From contig JAFZNG010000001.1 in assembly GCA_017551025.1 (NCBI GenBank), forward strand, positions 1 through 64,000: DNA of 64,000 bases, written 5' to 3'. The stretch is from Paludibacteraceae bacterium. Its GTDB lineage: Bacteria > Bacteroidota > Bacteroidia > Bacteroidales > Paludibacteraceae. Position numbers and translations under genes: made by a program. This document shows positions 17,338 through 25,669 of the stretch, in pieces (positions within the stretch are counted from its first letter, which is position 1; the number at the start of each line of letters is the position of its first letter). The notes below the pieces were generated by a model. It was not told the DNA's origin, did not search any database, and worked only from the letters and a program-made list of their open reading frames with translations.

Positions 17338-19322
17338 TGTTGTGCCTCCTCTTCTTTTGTCTTTTGACTTTCGACTTTTATCTCATTCTGATACTTCTTC
17401 ATGGTATCCATCAGACTGATGACGGCGGCTACGCTGGCGGCGAAACTCATGCCGCCGTGTCCTTTGTAGGGCGGGTTACCGTCGTATAGTTCGTTGAGCG
17501 TACCGATACAGAGTTCGCTCATCTCTTGCTCGAATCCGATCAGCGTACGGTCCATAAAGCTCAGTCCGCTATGCTTGTACACCTCCATGTATGCACGCGA
17601 ATAAGCGGTAATCGTGGACGGCCAAACGGGTCCGTTATGCAGGTTGCGATCTCTCTCTTGCTGTCCGCCGCGATACAGCGGGCGGTAGCTGCCGCTCTTG
17701 GGCGAGAGGCTGCGCAGGCCACGCGGGGTGAGCAGTTCCTTGGTACAGATATCCACCACGGCTTTTTTCTGCTTGCGGTCCAGCGGACTGTAGGGCAGAC
17801 CGACCGCCCAGATCTGGTTCGGACGCACCTCGCGGTTCTGGTACTGATCTACTACGTAGTCGTTCAGATACAAGCCGTTCCAGAACGTATTTACGAAGGC
17901 GTCGCGCGAAATCTCGGCCTGGTATTCCATGAGGTCGGCAGCGGTGTCCTTACCGTTGGCGCGCAGCAGTTCGGCCGTGAAGCGCAGGGCGTTGTACCAG
18001 AGCGCGTTGATCTCTACGACATAACCGGTACGCGGCGTGATGGGGAATCCGTTTTCGGTGGCGTTCATCCAGGTGGCCGGACGATTCGTACCATCTACCC
18101 AGAGCAGTCCGTTCTGGTGCAACCAGCAACGCGGATGCTGTTGCTTGCGGTAGTAAGTCACGATATCCTGGCAGATCTGCATGTATTTCTCGGCAGCCTC
18201 CTTGACGGTATATTTATGGGCAAATTTCTGGATGGCGCGGATGAACCAAAGCAACGCATCCGGTTCGTCCATACCGGTCATGCGGCATACCTCGGGATGG
18301 CCGTCCAGGAAACTACGCACCTCCTCCACGGCGGTGTCGTCGATGATGGCCTTCCAGTATTCCGGACGGTCGATATCCAGCGTACAACTGGCTACGGCGA
18401 AGAACTCGCTGCGGGCATCGGCACCGAACCACGGATAACCGGCCAGCAGGTAGCACTTGTCGCCTTCGCGTTTATAGAACTGGGCAGCAGAGTTCTTGAG
18501 CGTAGCAAACATGTCCACGCGGGCATTCCTACGCTCGAGCTCTTTCTTCCAGGTTGCTTTCAGGCTCGCGGTCTTGCACTCCGTCACGCCGGCGGCGAAG
18601 ATCACCGACTCGCCTTTTTTCATCGGCAACTCGAAGTAACCCGGCACGAGCAGGTCTTCCTTGAACGCATAGCCGCGCTCTTTCTCCTTGCGGTACTCGA
18701 TATCCTTGTACCAGTTGGGCTCGTGGTGATACTCTACGGCCTTGGAGAACTGCATGTAGAGCGTCGGGAAATGCGGATACATACGGTTCATACGTCCGTT
18801 TTCGCACTCGTCCATGTTGGCGCAGGCCAGCGGATTCTCGTGGGTCAACTCGTTGACCGAACGGAAGGCCAGGAACGGACGGAAACGCAGCAGGGTCGGG
18901 CTACCCGACTCCAGTAAGGTGTAGCGAATCAGCACGCGGGGCTCAAAACTAACGAGCATGCGCTCTTTTTGCAGCACCATGGCGCCGACGCGGTAGGTGG
19001 TACGTGAGATCACTTCGCAGTCGAACTCACGAATGTACTTGTGCCCGTTGGGGGCAAAGGTGTTTTCTCCGTACTGGTGCAGTCCCAGGTTGAACTCCGC
19101 ACCGTGCTGAATCACGGTCTCGTCCAGCGATGATAGCAACACGTAGTTGTCCGGTCCCAATTCCGGCAGGGGCATCACCAACTGACCGTGGTACTTGCGC
19201 GTGTTGCAATCTACCAGAGTCGTCGAGTTGTACACACCCGCCCGATTGGTACGAATCATCTCTTTTGTCAGCGATCGTTCCAGGTTAACCAGCACTTTCT
19301 TGTCAAAATTCAGATAACTCAT
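17334..19322 (-). CDS. Glycogen debranching enzyme
   Basis: 662 residues. An N-terminal GDE_N-type beta-sandwich domain (about 1-270) is followed by an (alpha/alpha)6 amylo-alpha-1,6-glucosidase domain (about 290-640). Landmarks are LLWFIRAIQKF, GLLWVDGTNRP and LHNGPVWPSTITAYSRAY. It hydrolyses alpha-1,6 branch points of glycogen. The last about 15 residues (KVESQKTKEEEAQQ) are encoded by a TCTTTTGTC-type repeat and look like a low-complexity extension rather than part of the fold. It is upstream of GT4 and GH57 in one transcriptional block. Confidence 0.93.
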   Translation of the reverse strand: MSYLNFDKKVLVNLERSLTKEMIRTNRAGVYNSTTLVDCNTRKYHGQLVMPLPELGPDNYVLLSSLDETVIQHGAEFNLGLHQYGENTFAPNGHKYIREFDCEVISRTTYRVGAMVLQKERMLVSFEPRVLIRYTLLESGSPTLLRFRPFLAFRSVNELTHENPLACANMDECENGRMNRMYPHFPTLYMQFSKAVEYHHEPNWYKDIEYRKEKERGYAFKEDLLVPGYFELPMKKGESVIFAAGVTECKTASLKATWKKELERRNARVDMFATLKNSAAQFYKREGDKCYLLAGYPWFGADARSEFFAVASCTLDIDRPEYWKAIIDDTAVEEVRSFLDGHPEVCRMTGMDEPDALLWFIRAIQKFAHKYTVKEAAEKYMQICQDIVTYYRKQQHPRCWLHQNGLLWVDGTNRPATWMNATENGFPITPRTGYVVEINALWYNALRFTAELLRANGKDTAADLMEYQAEISRDAFVNTFWNGLYLNDYVVDQYQNREVRPNQIWAVGLPYSPLDRKQKKAVVDICTKELLTPRGLRSLSPKSGSYRPLYRGGQQERDRNLHNGPVWPSTITAYSRAYMEVYKHSGLSFMDRTLIGFEQEMSELCIGTLNELYDGNPPYKGHGGMSFAASVAAVISLMDTMKKYQNEIKVESQKTKEEEAQQ
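17350..17383. repeat. Family B repeat inside the debranching enzyme tail
   Basis: TCTTTTGTC, TTTTGACTT and TCGACTTTTATC units here encode the charged C-terminus (KVESQKTK) of the debranching enzyme in the minus-strand frame. Confidence 0.75.
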
Positions 19323-19348
19323 GTGTGATTAAGTATTAAGTAAAAATA

Positions 19349-19381
19349 TAATTTTTAATTCGTAATTTTTAATTTTTAATT
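19349..19381. repeat. Family A repeat between manC and debranching gene
   Basis: About three and a half copies of ATTTTTAATT, with the same CG-containing variant as at 16041. The last copy reaches the manC stop codon. Confidence 0.8.
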
Positions 19382-20521
19382 CCCCAGCTCCGCCGTCCAC
19401 TCTTTAATCCGCTGCTCCTCCGCTTTCTTGCAGATCAGCAGTGCGCCCTTCTCCTCTACGATGATCATGTCATCTACGCCTTGTACGATAGCGGTCTTGC
19501 CCTTCTCCAGCACCACGATATTTCCCTTGGCTTCGTGGAATACGGTCTTGCTATGCAACCCAACATTTCCCTCCGTATCCTTCTCGCTCAACTCATACAA
19601 CGAGCCCCATGTACCCAGGTCGCTCCAGCCGAAACTCGACGGCAGGACATAGACATTTTTCGCCTTCTCCATCACACCGTAGTCGATCGAGATATTCGGG
19701 CACTTGGGGAAATTCTCTTCAATCCAAGCCCTTTCGCCATTCGTCCCAATAATCCCTTCGCCTTTCCGGAATATAGCATCCACCTCCGGCATATGCTCAC
19801 GGAGCGCCTCTTGTATCGTACTGAGACTCCAGATAAAGATACCCGAGTTCCAGAGATAGTCGCCGCTCTCCAGGTACTTTTTCGCCGTCTCCAGATTCGG
19901 CTTCTCCTTAAACTCCTTCACCGGAAAAATACCATCGGAGTTAATTTTTAATTTTTCATTTTTAATTTTTAATTCATCAAATTGAATGTACCCGTAACCT
20001 GTCTCCGGCCGTGTCGGCTGCATACCGAGCGTACAGATCGCTTGGTTCTCGCCTACGAACTCGAAAGCCTGCCGGATCGTCTGTCGGAATTTCTCCTCCT
20101 CCAGGATCAGGTGATCACTCGCCGCCACCACAATGCGCACGTCTTTCAACTTTAAACTTTCATCTAGACGACTTCTATCAACTATCAACTTTTCACTTTC
20201 AACTCGTGCCTTAATCCACGCCGTCGCATACGCAATACACGGCGCCGTATTCCGTCGTGCGGGTTCGCAGAGTATCTGCTCGGGCTGCATGTCCGGGATC
20301 TGCTCCAGGATGATATCCCGGTACGCTACGTTGGTCACGATGAGCACGTTCTCGATCGGCACGATCGGACGAAATCGATCTACGGTCATCTGCAGCAGGC
20401 TGCGGCCTGTGCCGAAGAAATCCAGAAACTGTTTGGGCTTCTCTTGACGACTGTACGGCCAGAACCGACTACCGATTCCGCCCGCCATAATCACGCAATA
20501 ATTATTCTTGTTCTCAGCCAT
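19376..20521 (-). CDS. manC: Mannose-1-phosphate guanylyltransferase
   Basis: 381 residues, cytoplasmic. Makes GDP-mannose from mannose-1-phosphate and GTP for cell-surface glycans. The pyrophosphorylase signature MAGGIGSRFWPYSR..KPKQF is at 13-33, with IVVAASDHLI, ETGYGYI and FKEKPN following. There is no fused isomerase domain. Two stretches look inserted: about 18 residues before VRIVVAASDH (ESEKLIVDRSRLDESLKLKD) and about 12 after QFDE (LKIKNEKLKINS). Both are encoded by repeats also found between genes. It heads the long minus-strand block and has the block's only clear promoter. Confidence 0.93.
   Translation of the reverse strand: MAENKNNYCVIMAGGIGSRFWPYSRQEKPKQFLDFFGTGRSLLQMTVDRFRPIVPIENVLIVTNVAYRDIILEQIPDMQPEQILCEPARRNTAPCIAYATAWIKARVESEKLIVDRSRLDESLKLKDVRIVVAASDHLILEEEKFRQTIRQAFEFVGENQAICTLGMQPTRPETGYGYIQFDELKIKNEKLKINSDGIFPVKEFKEKPNLETAKKYLESGDYLWNSGIFIWSLSTIQEALREHMPEVDAIFRKGEGIIGTNGERAWIEENFPKCPNISIDYGVMEKAKNVYVLPSSFGWSDLGTWGSLYELSEKDTEGNVGLHSKTVFHEAKGNIVVLEKGKTAIVQGVDDMIIVEEKGALLICKKAEEQRIKEWTAELGN
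19941..19975. repeat. Family A repeat inside manC
   Basis: Four copies of (A)TTTTTAATT/CATT are read in frame as LKIKNEKLKI between the QFDE strand and GIFPVKEF of ManC. Confidence 0.85.
20143..20206. repeat. Family G-like repeat inside manC
   Basis: TTTCAACTTT, CATCTAGACGAC, ATCAACTATCAAC and TTTCACTTTCAAC units give in-frame codons for ESEKLIVDRSRLDESLKLKD in ManC. Confidence 0.7.
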
Positions 20522-20547
20522 ATAAAGACATTTTACTAATCAGCGTG

Positions 20548-20579
20548 CAAAGATACAACTTTTTTTTCATATACGCAAG
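20548..20579 (-). promoter_or_regulatory. Promoter for manC and the minus-strand block
   Basis: Read on the minus strand: CTTG, 20 bases including an A-tract, then TATCTTTG. It sits 27 bases before the manC ATG. Confidence 0.8.
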
Positions 20580-20762
20580 CGCACGCGCCCAAAAATAGTA
20601 AAAAACGTGTTTTTTTATTTTTTCCGCAAAATGCCCTTCTCCTTATAATAGTATGCGATTAGTAGGTTATTAGTAGGTTATTAGTAGGTTATTAGTAGGT
20701 TATTAGTAGGTGATTAGTAGGTTATACTGCTGATAAATGAACTAAAAATTAATAGCGTGGAT
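20580..20762. other. Intergenic region between divergent manC and gldD
   Basis: The spacing between the two start codons is 296 bases. It holds one promoter per direction and a six-copy tandem repeat, and is otherwise AT-rich. I see no small ORF or structured RNA in it. Confidence 0.6.
20658..20723. repeat. Tandem repeat, six copies of ATTAGTAGGTT
   Basis: Six head-to-tail 11-base copies occur without interruption; the fifth ends in G instead of T. It lies in the manC-gldD divergent spacer, outside both core promoters, and each copy carries a TAG. Confidence 0.95.
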
Positions 20763-20793
20763 TTTGAAATATGGAAAAAAAGTTGTACCTTTG
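20763..20793 (+). promoter_or_regulatory. gldD promoter
   Basis: TTTG at 20763, 19 bases including an A-tract, then TACCTTTG at 20786-20793. It is 25 bases before the ATG. Confidence 0.85.
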
Positions 20794-20817
20794 TGCCCGA
20801 TTTTGGAATAGTAGGCG

Positions 20818-21423
20818 ATGAAAAATAGGATACATATCGTTTTCTTGGGGGCTTTGCTGGTGGCGCTGAGTGCTTGCAGCGGAGGATCCGTGCCGAAACC
20901 TTTCGGCTATTTCTATATTGCCGTGCCCGACACGGCGTACCTGCCGCTATCGTCCTACGTGGCCAAAGACGGCTCGCAGCCCTGTGCGGACTTCCCGTAC
21001 GACTTTGCGGTATCCCGCAATGCCGAGGTGGTGCTGCGCACCGGCGAAGGGGAGGACTACTGGATCAATGTGCATTACCCGACGCTCAACGCAGATATCC
21101 ACTGCTCCTACAAACCCGTGCGCGGCAACCTGCGCGAACTGACCGACGACGCGATGAGCTTCGTCTATAAACACGTATCCCAGGCCTCCGCCATCCCGGA
21201 GCGGGTCTATGAAAACCCCGAAGCGCGTGTTTGGGGTGTGCTCTTTAACCTACAGGGCAACACCGCCTCGCCCAGCCAGTTCTTCGTAACCGACTCGACG
21301 CAGCATTTCTTCCGCGCCTCGATCTATTGCAACTGCCGCCCGAATGCCGATTCGCTGGCACCGATATATGATTATATCCAAGAGGATGTGCTAAGGATGG
21401 TAGAAACGTTCACCTGGCGGTGA
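20818..21423 (+). CDS. gldD: Gliding motility / type IX secretion lipoprotein GldD
   Basis: 201 residues. The signal peptide ends in a lipobox (VALSACSGG), so it is a lipoprotein. The mature start PKPFGYFYIAVPDTAY is the hallmark of GldD, and NVHYPTLNADIHCSYKPV and VWGVLFNLQGNTASPSQF continue the family pattern. GldD is needed for gliding in flavobacteria and is found with the type IX secretion system; it implies that this genome has that system. It opens a plus-strand run and has its own promoter. Confidence 0.9.
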   Translation: MKNRIHIVFLGALLVALSACSGGSVPKPFGYFYIAVPDTAYLPLSSYVAKDGSQPCADFPYDFAVSRNAEVVLRTGEGEDYWINVHYPTLNADIHCSYKPVRGNLRELTDDAMSFVYKHVSQASAIPERVYENPEARVWGVLFNLQGNTASPSQFFVTDSTQHFFRASIYCNCRPNADSLAPIYDYIQEDVLRMVETFTWR

Positions 21424-21457
21424 TTGGTTATTGGTGATAGTTGATAGTTGATAGTTT
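21423..21457. repeat. Family G repeat (GTTGATAGTTGATAGTT type)
   Basis: Four to five copies of TTGATAG/TTGGT(G)A lie between gldD and the GGGP synthase gene. The putative TTG start codon of the latter is one of the units. Confidence 0.8.
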
Positions 21458-22610
21458 ACATAGTAAGTCGCTCGCTTTGCTGCTCGATCCCGAGAAAGCG
21501 GACCTAAAGCGTCTCAGCTTCACGGCTGAGTCGCGGCCGGACTATATCTTCGTGGGTGGCTCTACCGGCGGCGATACGACGGAGTTCCTTAAAGAACTCA
21601 AATTAAAAATTAAAAATGAAAAATTAAAAATTCCTATTGTGCTTTTTCCGGGGGATGCGTCGCAGTTCAGCGAGGAGGCGGATGCGATACTCTATCTCTC
21701 CCTGCTCTCGGGACGGAATCCCGAGTACCTGGCGGGGCAGCAGATACGTGCCGCACGAGCCATACATAACTCTAACATTCAGGTGATTCCAACCGCGTAC
21801 ATCCTCATCGACGGCGGCGTGGAGACCTCGACGATGCGCGTCACGGGAACGCAACCCATCCCACCGACGGATATCGACCGGATCGTAGATACCTGTATGG
21901 CTGCCGAGATGATGGGCAAACAATTCATCTACCTCGAGGCCGGTAGCGGCGCCAAGACACCCGTAGCGCCGAACATCATCCGCACCGTACGCAAGGCGGT
22001 CGGGCTGCCGCTCATCGTAGGCGGCGGCATCCGCACGCCGGAGAGGATGGAGGCAGCCTATGAGGCGGGTGCGGATATTGTCGTCGTAGGCAACCACTTT
22101 GAGGAGCACCCGGAGGCGCTGAAGGATTTCACTCGGAGTAATCCGAATACTCAGAGTATTCCGAATAATCCGATTTCTTCCGATGATGAGAAATATATGC
22201 GCCTCGCCCTACTCGAGGCCGAGAAAGCCTGCGCAGCGGGCGAGGTGCCGGTAGGATGCCTCATCGTATCGCAAGGCCAGATCATCGGTCGCGGGCACAA
22301 CCTCACGGAGACCCTACATGACGTCACGGCGCATGCCGAGATACAGGCCGTCACCGCTGCCGCCCAGACCATCGGCGCGAAATACCTGCCGGACGCCACG
22401 CTGTACGTAACGGTAGAGCCCTGCGTGATGTGCGCCGGTGCGATCGGATGGGCCCAGATACACCGCGTAGTATATGGTTGCGGGGACGAGAAACGCGGCT
22501 TCACGCGCTTTGCCCCGCAGGCCCTTCATGCGAAATGCACCATCGTATCCGGCGTGCTGGAGCAGGAATGCCGCGCATTGATGCAAACGTTTTTTAAGAA
22601 CCGAAGGTGA
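21441..22610 (+). CDS. GGGP synthase-TadA fusion protein
   Basis: 389 residues with two unrelated enzymes in one frame. Residues about 1-230 are a (G)GGP/heptaprenylglyceryl phosphate synthase of the PcrB type: FVGGSTGGDT, VLFPGDA, YLEAGSGAKTPV and IVGGGIRTPE, a prenyl transferase to glycerol-1-phosphate. Residues about 247-389 are a tRNA adenosine-34 deaminase (TadA): HAEIQAV and EPCVMCAGAIGW bind zinc and make inosine. The junction (231-249, RSNPNTQSIPNNPISS) is encoded by a repeat. A second repeat inserts KLKIKNEKLKI at about 54-64. No ATG fits; the start is probably the TTG at 21441. The fusion could still be processed or be a strain-specific accident. Confidence 0.85.
   Translation: MIVDSLHSKSLALLLDPEKADLKRLSFTAESRPDYIFVGGSTGGDTTEFLKELKLKIKNEKLKIPIVLFPGDASQFSEEADAILYLSLLSGRNPEYLAGQQIRAARAIHNSNIQVIPTAYILIDGGVETSTMRVTGTQPIPPTDIDRIVDTCMAAEMMGKQFIYLEAGSGAKTPVAPNIIRTVRKAVGLPLIVGGGIRTPERMEAAYEAGADIVVVGNHFEEHPEALKDFTRSNPNTQSIPNNPISSDDEKYMRLALLEAEKACAAGEVPVGCLIVSQGQIIGRGHNLTETLHDVTAHAEIQAVTAAAQTIGAKYLPDATLYVTVEPCVMCAGAIGWAQIHRVVYGCGDEKRGFTRFAPQALHAKCTIVSGVLEQECRALMQTFFKNRR
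21599..21632. repeat. Family A repeat inside the GGGP synthase
   Basis: AATTAAAAATTAAAAATG and two further copies read in frame as LKIKNEKLKI between KEL and PIVLFPG. Confidence 0.85.
22131..22185. repeat. Family C repeat forming the GGGP synthase-TadA linker
   Basis: Units such as GAGTAATCCGAATACTC and AGAGTATTCCGAATAATC alternate as imperfect inverted copies. They are read as RSNPNTQSIPNNPISS. Without this segment two separate genes would be expected. Confidence 0.85.
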
Positions 22611-22646
22611 GACAAAAGTCGAAAGACAAAAGATAAAAGACAAAAA
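22611..22646. repeat. Family B repeat before the HD gene
   Basis: GACAAAAGTCGAAAGACAAA and GATAAAAGAC units occupy the entire gap between the fusion gene and the HD phosphohydrolase. Confidence 0.85.
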
Positions 22647-22648
22647 CT

Positions 22649-24553
22649 ATGGCTAAGCTATCCAAACTAACCACACATGTGATTCAGGCGCTGGGATTCG
22701 TGGCGCTCGTGACGGTGACCGTACTGGCTTTTCCCAGGTATAACACCTCGTTCCGCTATCATGTGGAACTGGGTAAGCCGTGGGGCTATGAGAAGGTGAC
22801 GGCGGAGTTTGACTTCCCGATCTACAAGACACCTGCGCAACTGGAACTGGACCGTCGCACCCTGCTGGCGGATTTCGCACCGTGCTTCGTGCGTGATACG
22901 GCCGTACAGGACACAATGATGGTGGCCTCGCTGGCGGATATCGAATACCTGGAACAGGGTGAGTACCAATGGATTGCCATCCTGGATGGCCGTCAGTCGA
23001 CGCGTTATCCCGCCCACCGGGTGCTCTCACCCAAGCAGGCCTATGAGTTGCGAGGAGAGGAAGTGTCCCCAACTATCCTACTCGATACGGCGCAGACCAA
23101 CTTCATGCTCGCCCAACTGGATGCTTCGATTGCCCCGACCCAGGGCATCGTACAGGAGGGGCAGAAGATCATCGATCGCGGCGAAATTGTTACGGACGAG
23201 AAATACCAGATACTGACTTCGCTGGAGCGGGCTTGTGCGGAAAACGACGCCATTACAGCCCATCAGCGGACGCTCTCTACGACCGGTCGCGTGATCATGA
23301 TCTGTCTGTATCTGGCGCTGTTTGTGCTATACCTGATCGTCTTTCGCAGAAAGTATCTGGAGTCGCTCTCGACGGTGCTGTTCTTCCTGCTGCTATCGGC
23401 TATCGTGATCGTGCTGTCGTGTGCGTTGCTGCAGTATACGGACCTGAGTATCTACCTTATCCCGTTTGCCTGGGTGCCGGTGATCACGCGTGTGTTCTAC
23501 GATGCACGCACGGCGCTGTTCCTGCATGTCGTGACGACGCTTATCGTGTCGTTGATCGTACCGGCACCGGTGGAGTTCTTCTTCCTGCAGATTGCCGCCG
23601 GCATGGTAGCCGTGAGCAGCTTGAGCGACATGACACGTCGCAGCCAGTTGGCGCAGACGGCAGGCTGGATACTGCTCACATATGCCGTGGCCTATACCGC
23701 CTATACCTTTGCCTCTACGGGCGAATATACAACCATCAATCCGTATATGTACCTCTACTTCGCCATCAATGCAGCGATGATCATTGCGGCTTACGGACTG
23801 ATCTTCCTGTTTGAGAAGACCTTCCGCCTGCTCAGTTCGATCACGCTGGTAGAACTGACGGATATCAACTCCGACCTGTTGCATCGCCTGGCAGAAGAGG
23901 CACCGGGTACGTTCCAGCACTCGATGCAGGTGAGCAACCTGGCCTCGGAAGCAGCGAAGGCCATCCGTGCGAATGCCCTGTTGGTACGAACGGGTGCGCT
24001 CTACCACGATATCGGTAAACTGGCTAATCCGGGTTGCTTCATCGAGAATCAGCATGCCGGACATAACCCCCTCTTGGAGTGCGATCCGAAGGAGGCGGTA
24101 CGAATCATTATCTCGCACGTAACGGAAGGCGAAGCCTTGGCGCGTAAGCACCACCTGCCGGAGATGGTGATCCATTTCATCACGACGCATCACGGCACCT
24201 CGCTCGTGCGCTATTTCTTCAATAGTTATGTCAATGCCCATCCGGGTGAGGAGGTCAACCGACTGGAGTTTCAGTACCCCGGTCCGAAGCCTACCACCAA
24301 GGAGGCGGCTATCCTGATGATGGCGGACGCCGTAGAGGCACGCAGCCGAAGCCTGAAGGAGTTCTCCGAAGAGGAGATCTACGAGATGGTAGATACGATG
24401 ATCGACACCCAGATTGCGGACGGTCAGTTCTCAGAGACCCCGCTGAGTTTCAAGGACGTAGAAGATATCCGCGAGGTATTCAAACTCCGATTGATGGCCA
24501 TCAACCATCATCGGATTGCGTATCCGAAATTGAATAAATTGTGTAGGGTGTAG
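22649..24553 (+). CDS. 7TM receptor with intracellular HD phosphohydrolase
   Basis: 634 residues. One N-terminal membrane segment (about 12-30) is followed by an extracytoplasmic domain (about 35-220), then about seven hydrophobic segments (about 225-400) and a cytoplasmic HD domain. The metal-binding HD is His453-Asp454 in LYHDIGKL, with downstream ISHVTEGE, ITTHHG and ADAVEARSR. This is the PgpH-like architecture; characterised members hydrolyse cyclic di-AMP, so a role in c-di-AMP turnover is a reasonable inference. It is preceded by a repeat and followed closely by dus. Confidence 0.9.
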   Translation: MAKLSKLTTHVIQALGFVALVTVTVLAFPRYNTSFRYHVELGKPWGYEKVTAEFDFPIYKTPAQLELDRRTLLADFAPCFVRDTAVQDTMMVASLADIEYLEQGEYQWIAILDGRQSTRYPAHRVLSPKQAYELRGEEVSPTILLDTAQTNFMLAQLDASIAPTQGIVQEGQKIIDRGEIVTDEKYQILTSLERACAENDAITAHQRTLSTTGRVIMICLYLALFVLYLIVFRRKYLESLSTVLFFLLLSAIVIVLSCALLQYTDLSIYLIPFAWVPVITRVFYDARTALFLHVVTTLIVSLIVPAPVEFFFLQIAAGMVAVSSLSDMTRRSQLAQTAGWILLTYAVAYTAYTFASTGEYTTINPYMYLYFAINAAMIIAAYGLIFLFEKTFRLLSSITLVELTDINSDLLHRLAEEAPGTFQHSMQVSNLASEAAKAIRANALLVRTGALYHDIGKLANPGCFIENQHAGHNPLLECDPKEAVRIIISHVTEGEALARKHHLPEMVIHFITTHHGTSLVRYFFNSYVNAHPGEEVNRLEFQYPGPKPTTKEAAILMMADAVEARSRSLKEFSEEEIYEMVDTMIDTQIADGQFSETPLSFKDVEDIREVFKLRLMAINHHRIAYPKLNKLCRV

Positions 24554-24579
24554 CGTGTATAATTTTTAATTTTTAATTT
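24541..24579. repeat. Family F then family A repeat at the HD-dus junction
   Basis: GTGTAGGGTGTAGCGTGTAT is followed directly by AATTTTTAATTTTTAATT. The HD stop codon and the dus TTG start lie in these repeats. Confidence 0.8.
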
Positions 24580-25570
24580 GGATACTCATCGATTATATTT
24601 GGCTCCGATGGAGGATGTGACGGATCCGGCGTTTCGGATGCTATGTAAGCGCTTCGGTGCGGACCGTGTCTATACCGAGTTTGTGAATGCCGATGCGCTG
24701 GTGCGGGACGTGCCCTCTACGATGCGCAAACTCCGCATCCGGGATGAGGAGCGTCCGGTAGCGATCCAGATCTACGGAAGGGATGCCGCCTCGATGGCGG
24801 ATGCCGCGCGTATCGTGGAGCAAGCCCGGCCGGATATACTGGATATCAACTTCGGTTGTCCGGTGAAGAAAGTAGCGGGCAAGGGAGCCGGTGCGGGGCT
24901 GCTACGCGACGTACCCAGGATGCTGGAGATCACGCGTGCAGTAGTGGATGCGGTGAAGACACCCGTGACGGTCAAGACCCGCCTGGGCTGGGATCAGCAG
25001 AGTCTCTATCTGGAGGATGGCACACCTTTTATCGTCGATCTGGCGGAACGGCTCCAGGACTGCGGCATCACCGAACTGGCGATACACGGTCGCACCCGTG
25101 CACAGATGTACCGCGACGAGGCCGACTGGACCCTGATCGGTGCGGTCAAGAACAACCCGCGCATGCGAATACCGATCATCGGTAACGGCGACGTAACGAC
25201 ACCGGAGCGGGCCAAGGAGTGCTTCGATCGGTACGGCGTAGATGCCATCATGATAGGCCGTGCTACCTTCGGTTGCCCGTGGCTATTTGCGGAGATGAAA
25301 GAATATCTGAGTAATCAGAGTAATCTGAGTAATCTGATTCCTCGCACCATGGCCGAGAAAGTGGCGGTACTGAAGGAGCACGTGGATGCCGCCATACTAT
25401 GGGTGGGCGACGAACGCAAGGGCATTGTACATTCGCGCCGTCATTTTGCGGCTTCACCGGTGTTTAAGGGTTTGGCCGACTTCCGGCAGACACGTATCGC
25501 GTTGCTGCGGGCCGAGACTCGGGAAGAGGTCTTCCGAATCATGGATGATATTTTGGACAGGTGGGGATAA
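24578..25570 (+). CDS. tRNA-dihydrouridine synthase
   Basis: 330 residues, an FMN-dependent TIM barrel that reduces uridine in tRNA D-loops. The N-terminal LYLAPMEDVTDPAFR, the INFGCPVKKV motif with the catalytic cysteine, ELAIHGRTR and IGNGDVTTPE identify the Dus family (DusB-like in the broad sense). No ATG fits: the protein must start at the TTG at 24578, the first bases after an AATTTTTAATT repeat. Residues about 246-256 (SNQSNLSNLIP) are encoded by another repeat within a normally variable loop. A strong terminator follows. Confidence 0.92.
   Translation: MDTHRLYLAPMEDVTDPAFRMLCKRFGADRVYTEFVNADALVRDVPSTMRKLRIRDEERPVAIQIYGRDAASMADAARIVEQARPDILDINFGCPVKKVAGKGAGAGLLRDVPRMLEITRAVVDAVKTPVTVKTRLGWDQQSLYLEDGTPFIVDLAERLQDCGITELAIHGRTRAQMYRDEADWTLIGAVKNNPRMRIPIIGNGDVTTPERAKECFDRYGVDAIMIGRATFGCPWLFAEMKEYLSNQSNLSNLIPRTMAEKVAVLKEHVDAAILWVGDERKGIVHSRRHFAASPVFKGLADFRQTRIALLRAETREEVFRIMDDILDRWG
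25306..25338. repeat. Family C repeat inside dus
   Basis: CTGAGTAATC, AGAGTAATC and TGAGTAATC units are read in frame as LSNQSNLSNLI in a surface loop of the Dus barrel. Confidence 0.75.
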
Positions 25571-25594
25571 GAAAAAATGCGAACAGGCATAAAA

Positions 25595-25631
25595 AAATCT
25601 CGCGTACGCTTGCGTATGTGAGATTTTTTTT
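25595..25631 (+). terminator. Terminator after dus, overlapping next promoter
   Basis: AAATCTC (25595-25601) and GAGATTT (25620-25626) form the base of a nearly complete hairpin with loop CTTG, then a T run. The loop is also the -33 element of the following promoter. Confidence 0.85.
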
Positions 25632-25640
25632 GTACCTTTG
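25609..25640 (+). promoter_or_regulatory. Promoter for the PCMD-GT2 operon
   Basis: CTTG at 25609-25612, 20 bases, then TACCTTTG at 25633-25640. The spacer is the right arm and T-tract of the dus terminator. Confidence 0.8.
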
Positions 25641-25669
25641 CAGCGTAAATTGGAATAGAACGTATCGTA

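Noticed and set aside
20658-20723. Tandem ATTAGTAGGTT repeat as a CRISPR remnant or replication iterons
   Set aside because: There are no spacers between copies, no cas or rep gene, and the copies are contiguous.
20821-21174. Small overlapping frames within gldD
   Set aside because: Shadows of the GldD frame with no conserved pattern.
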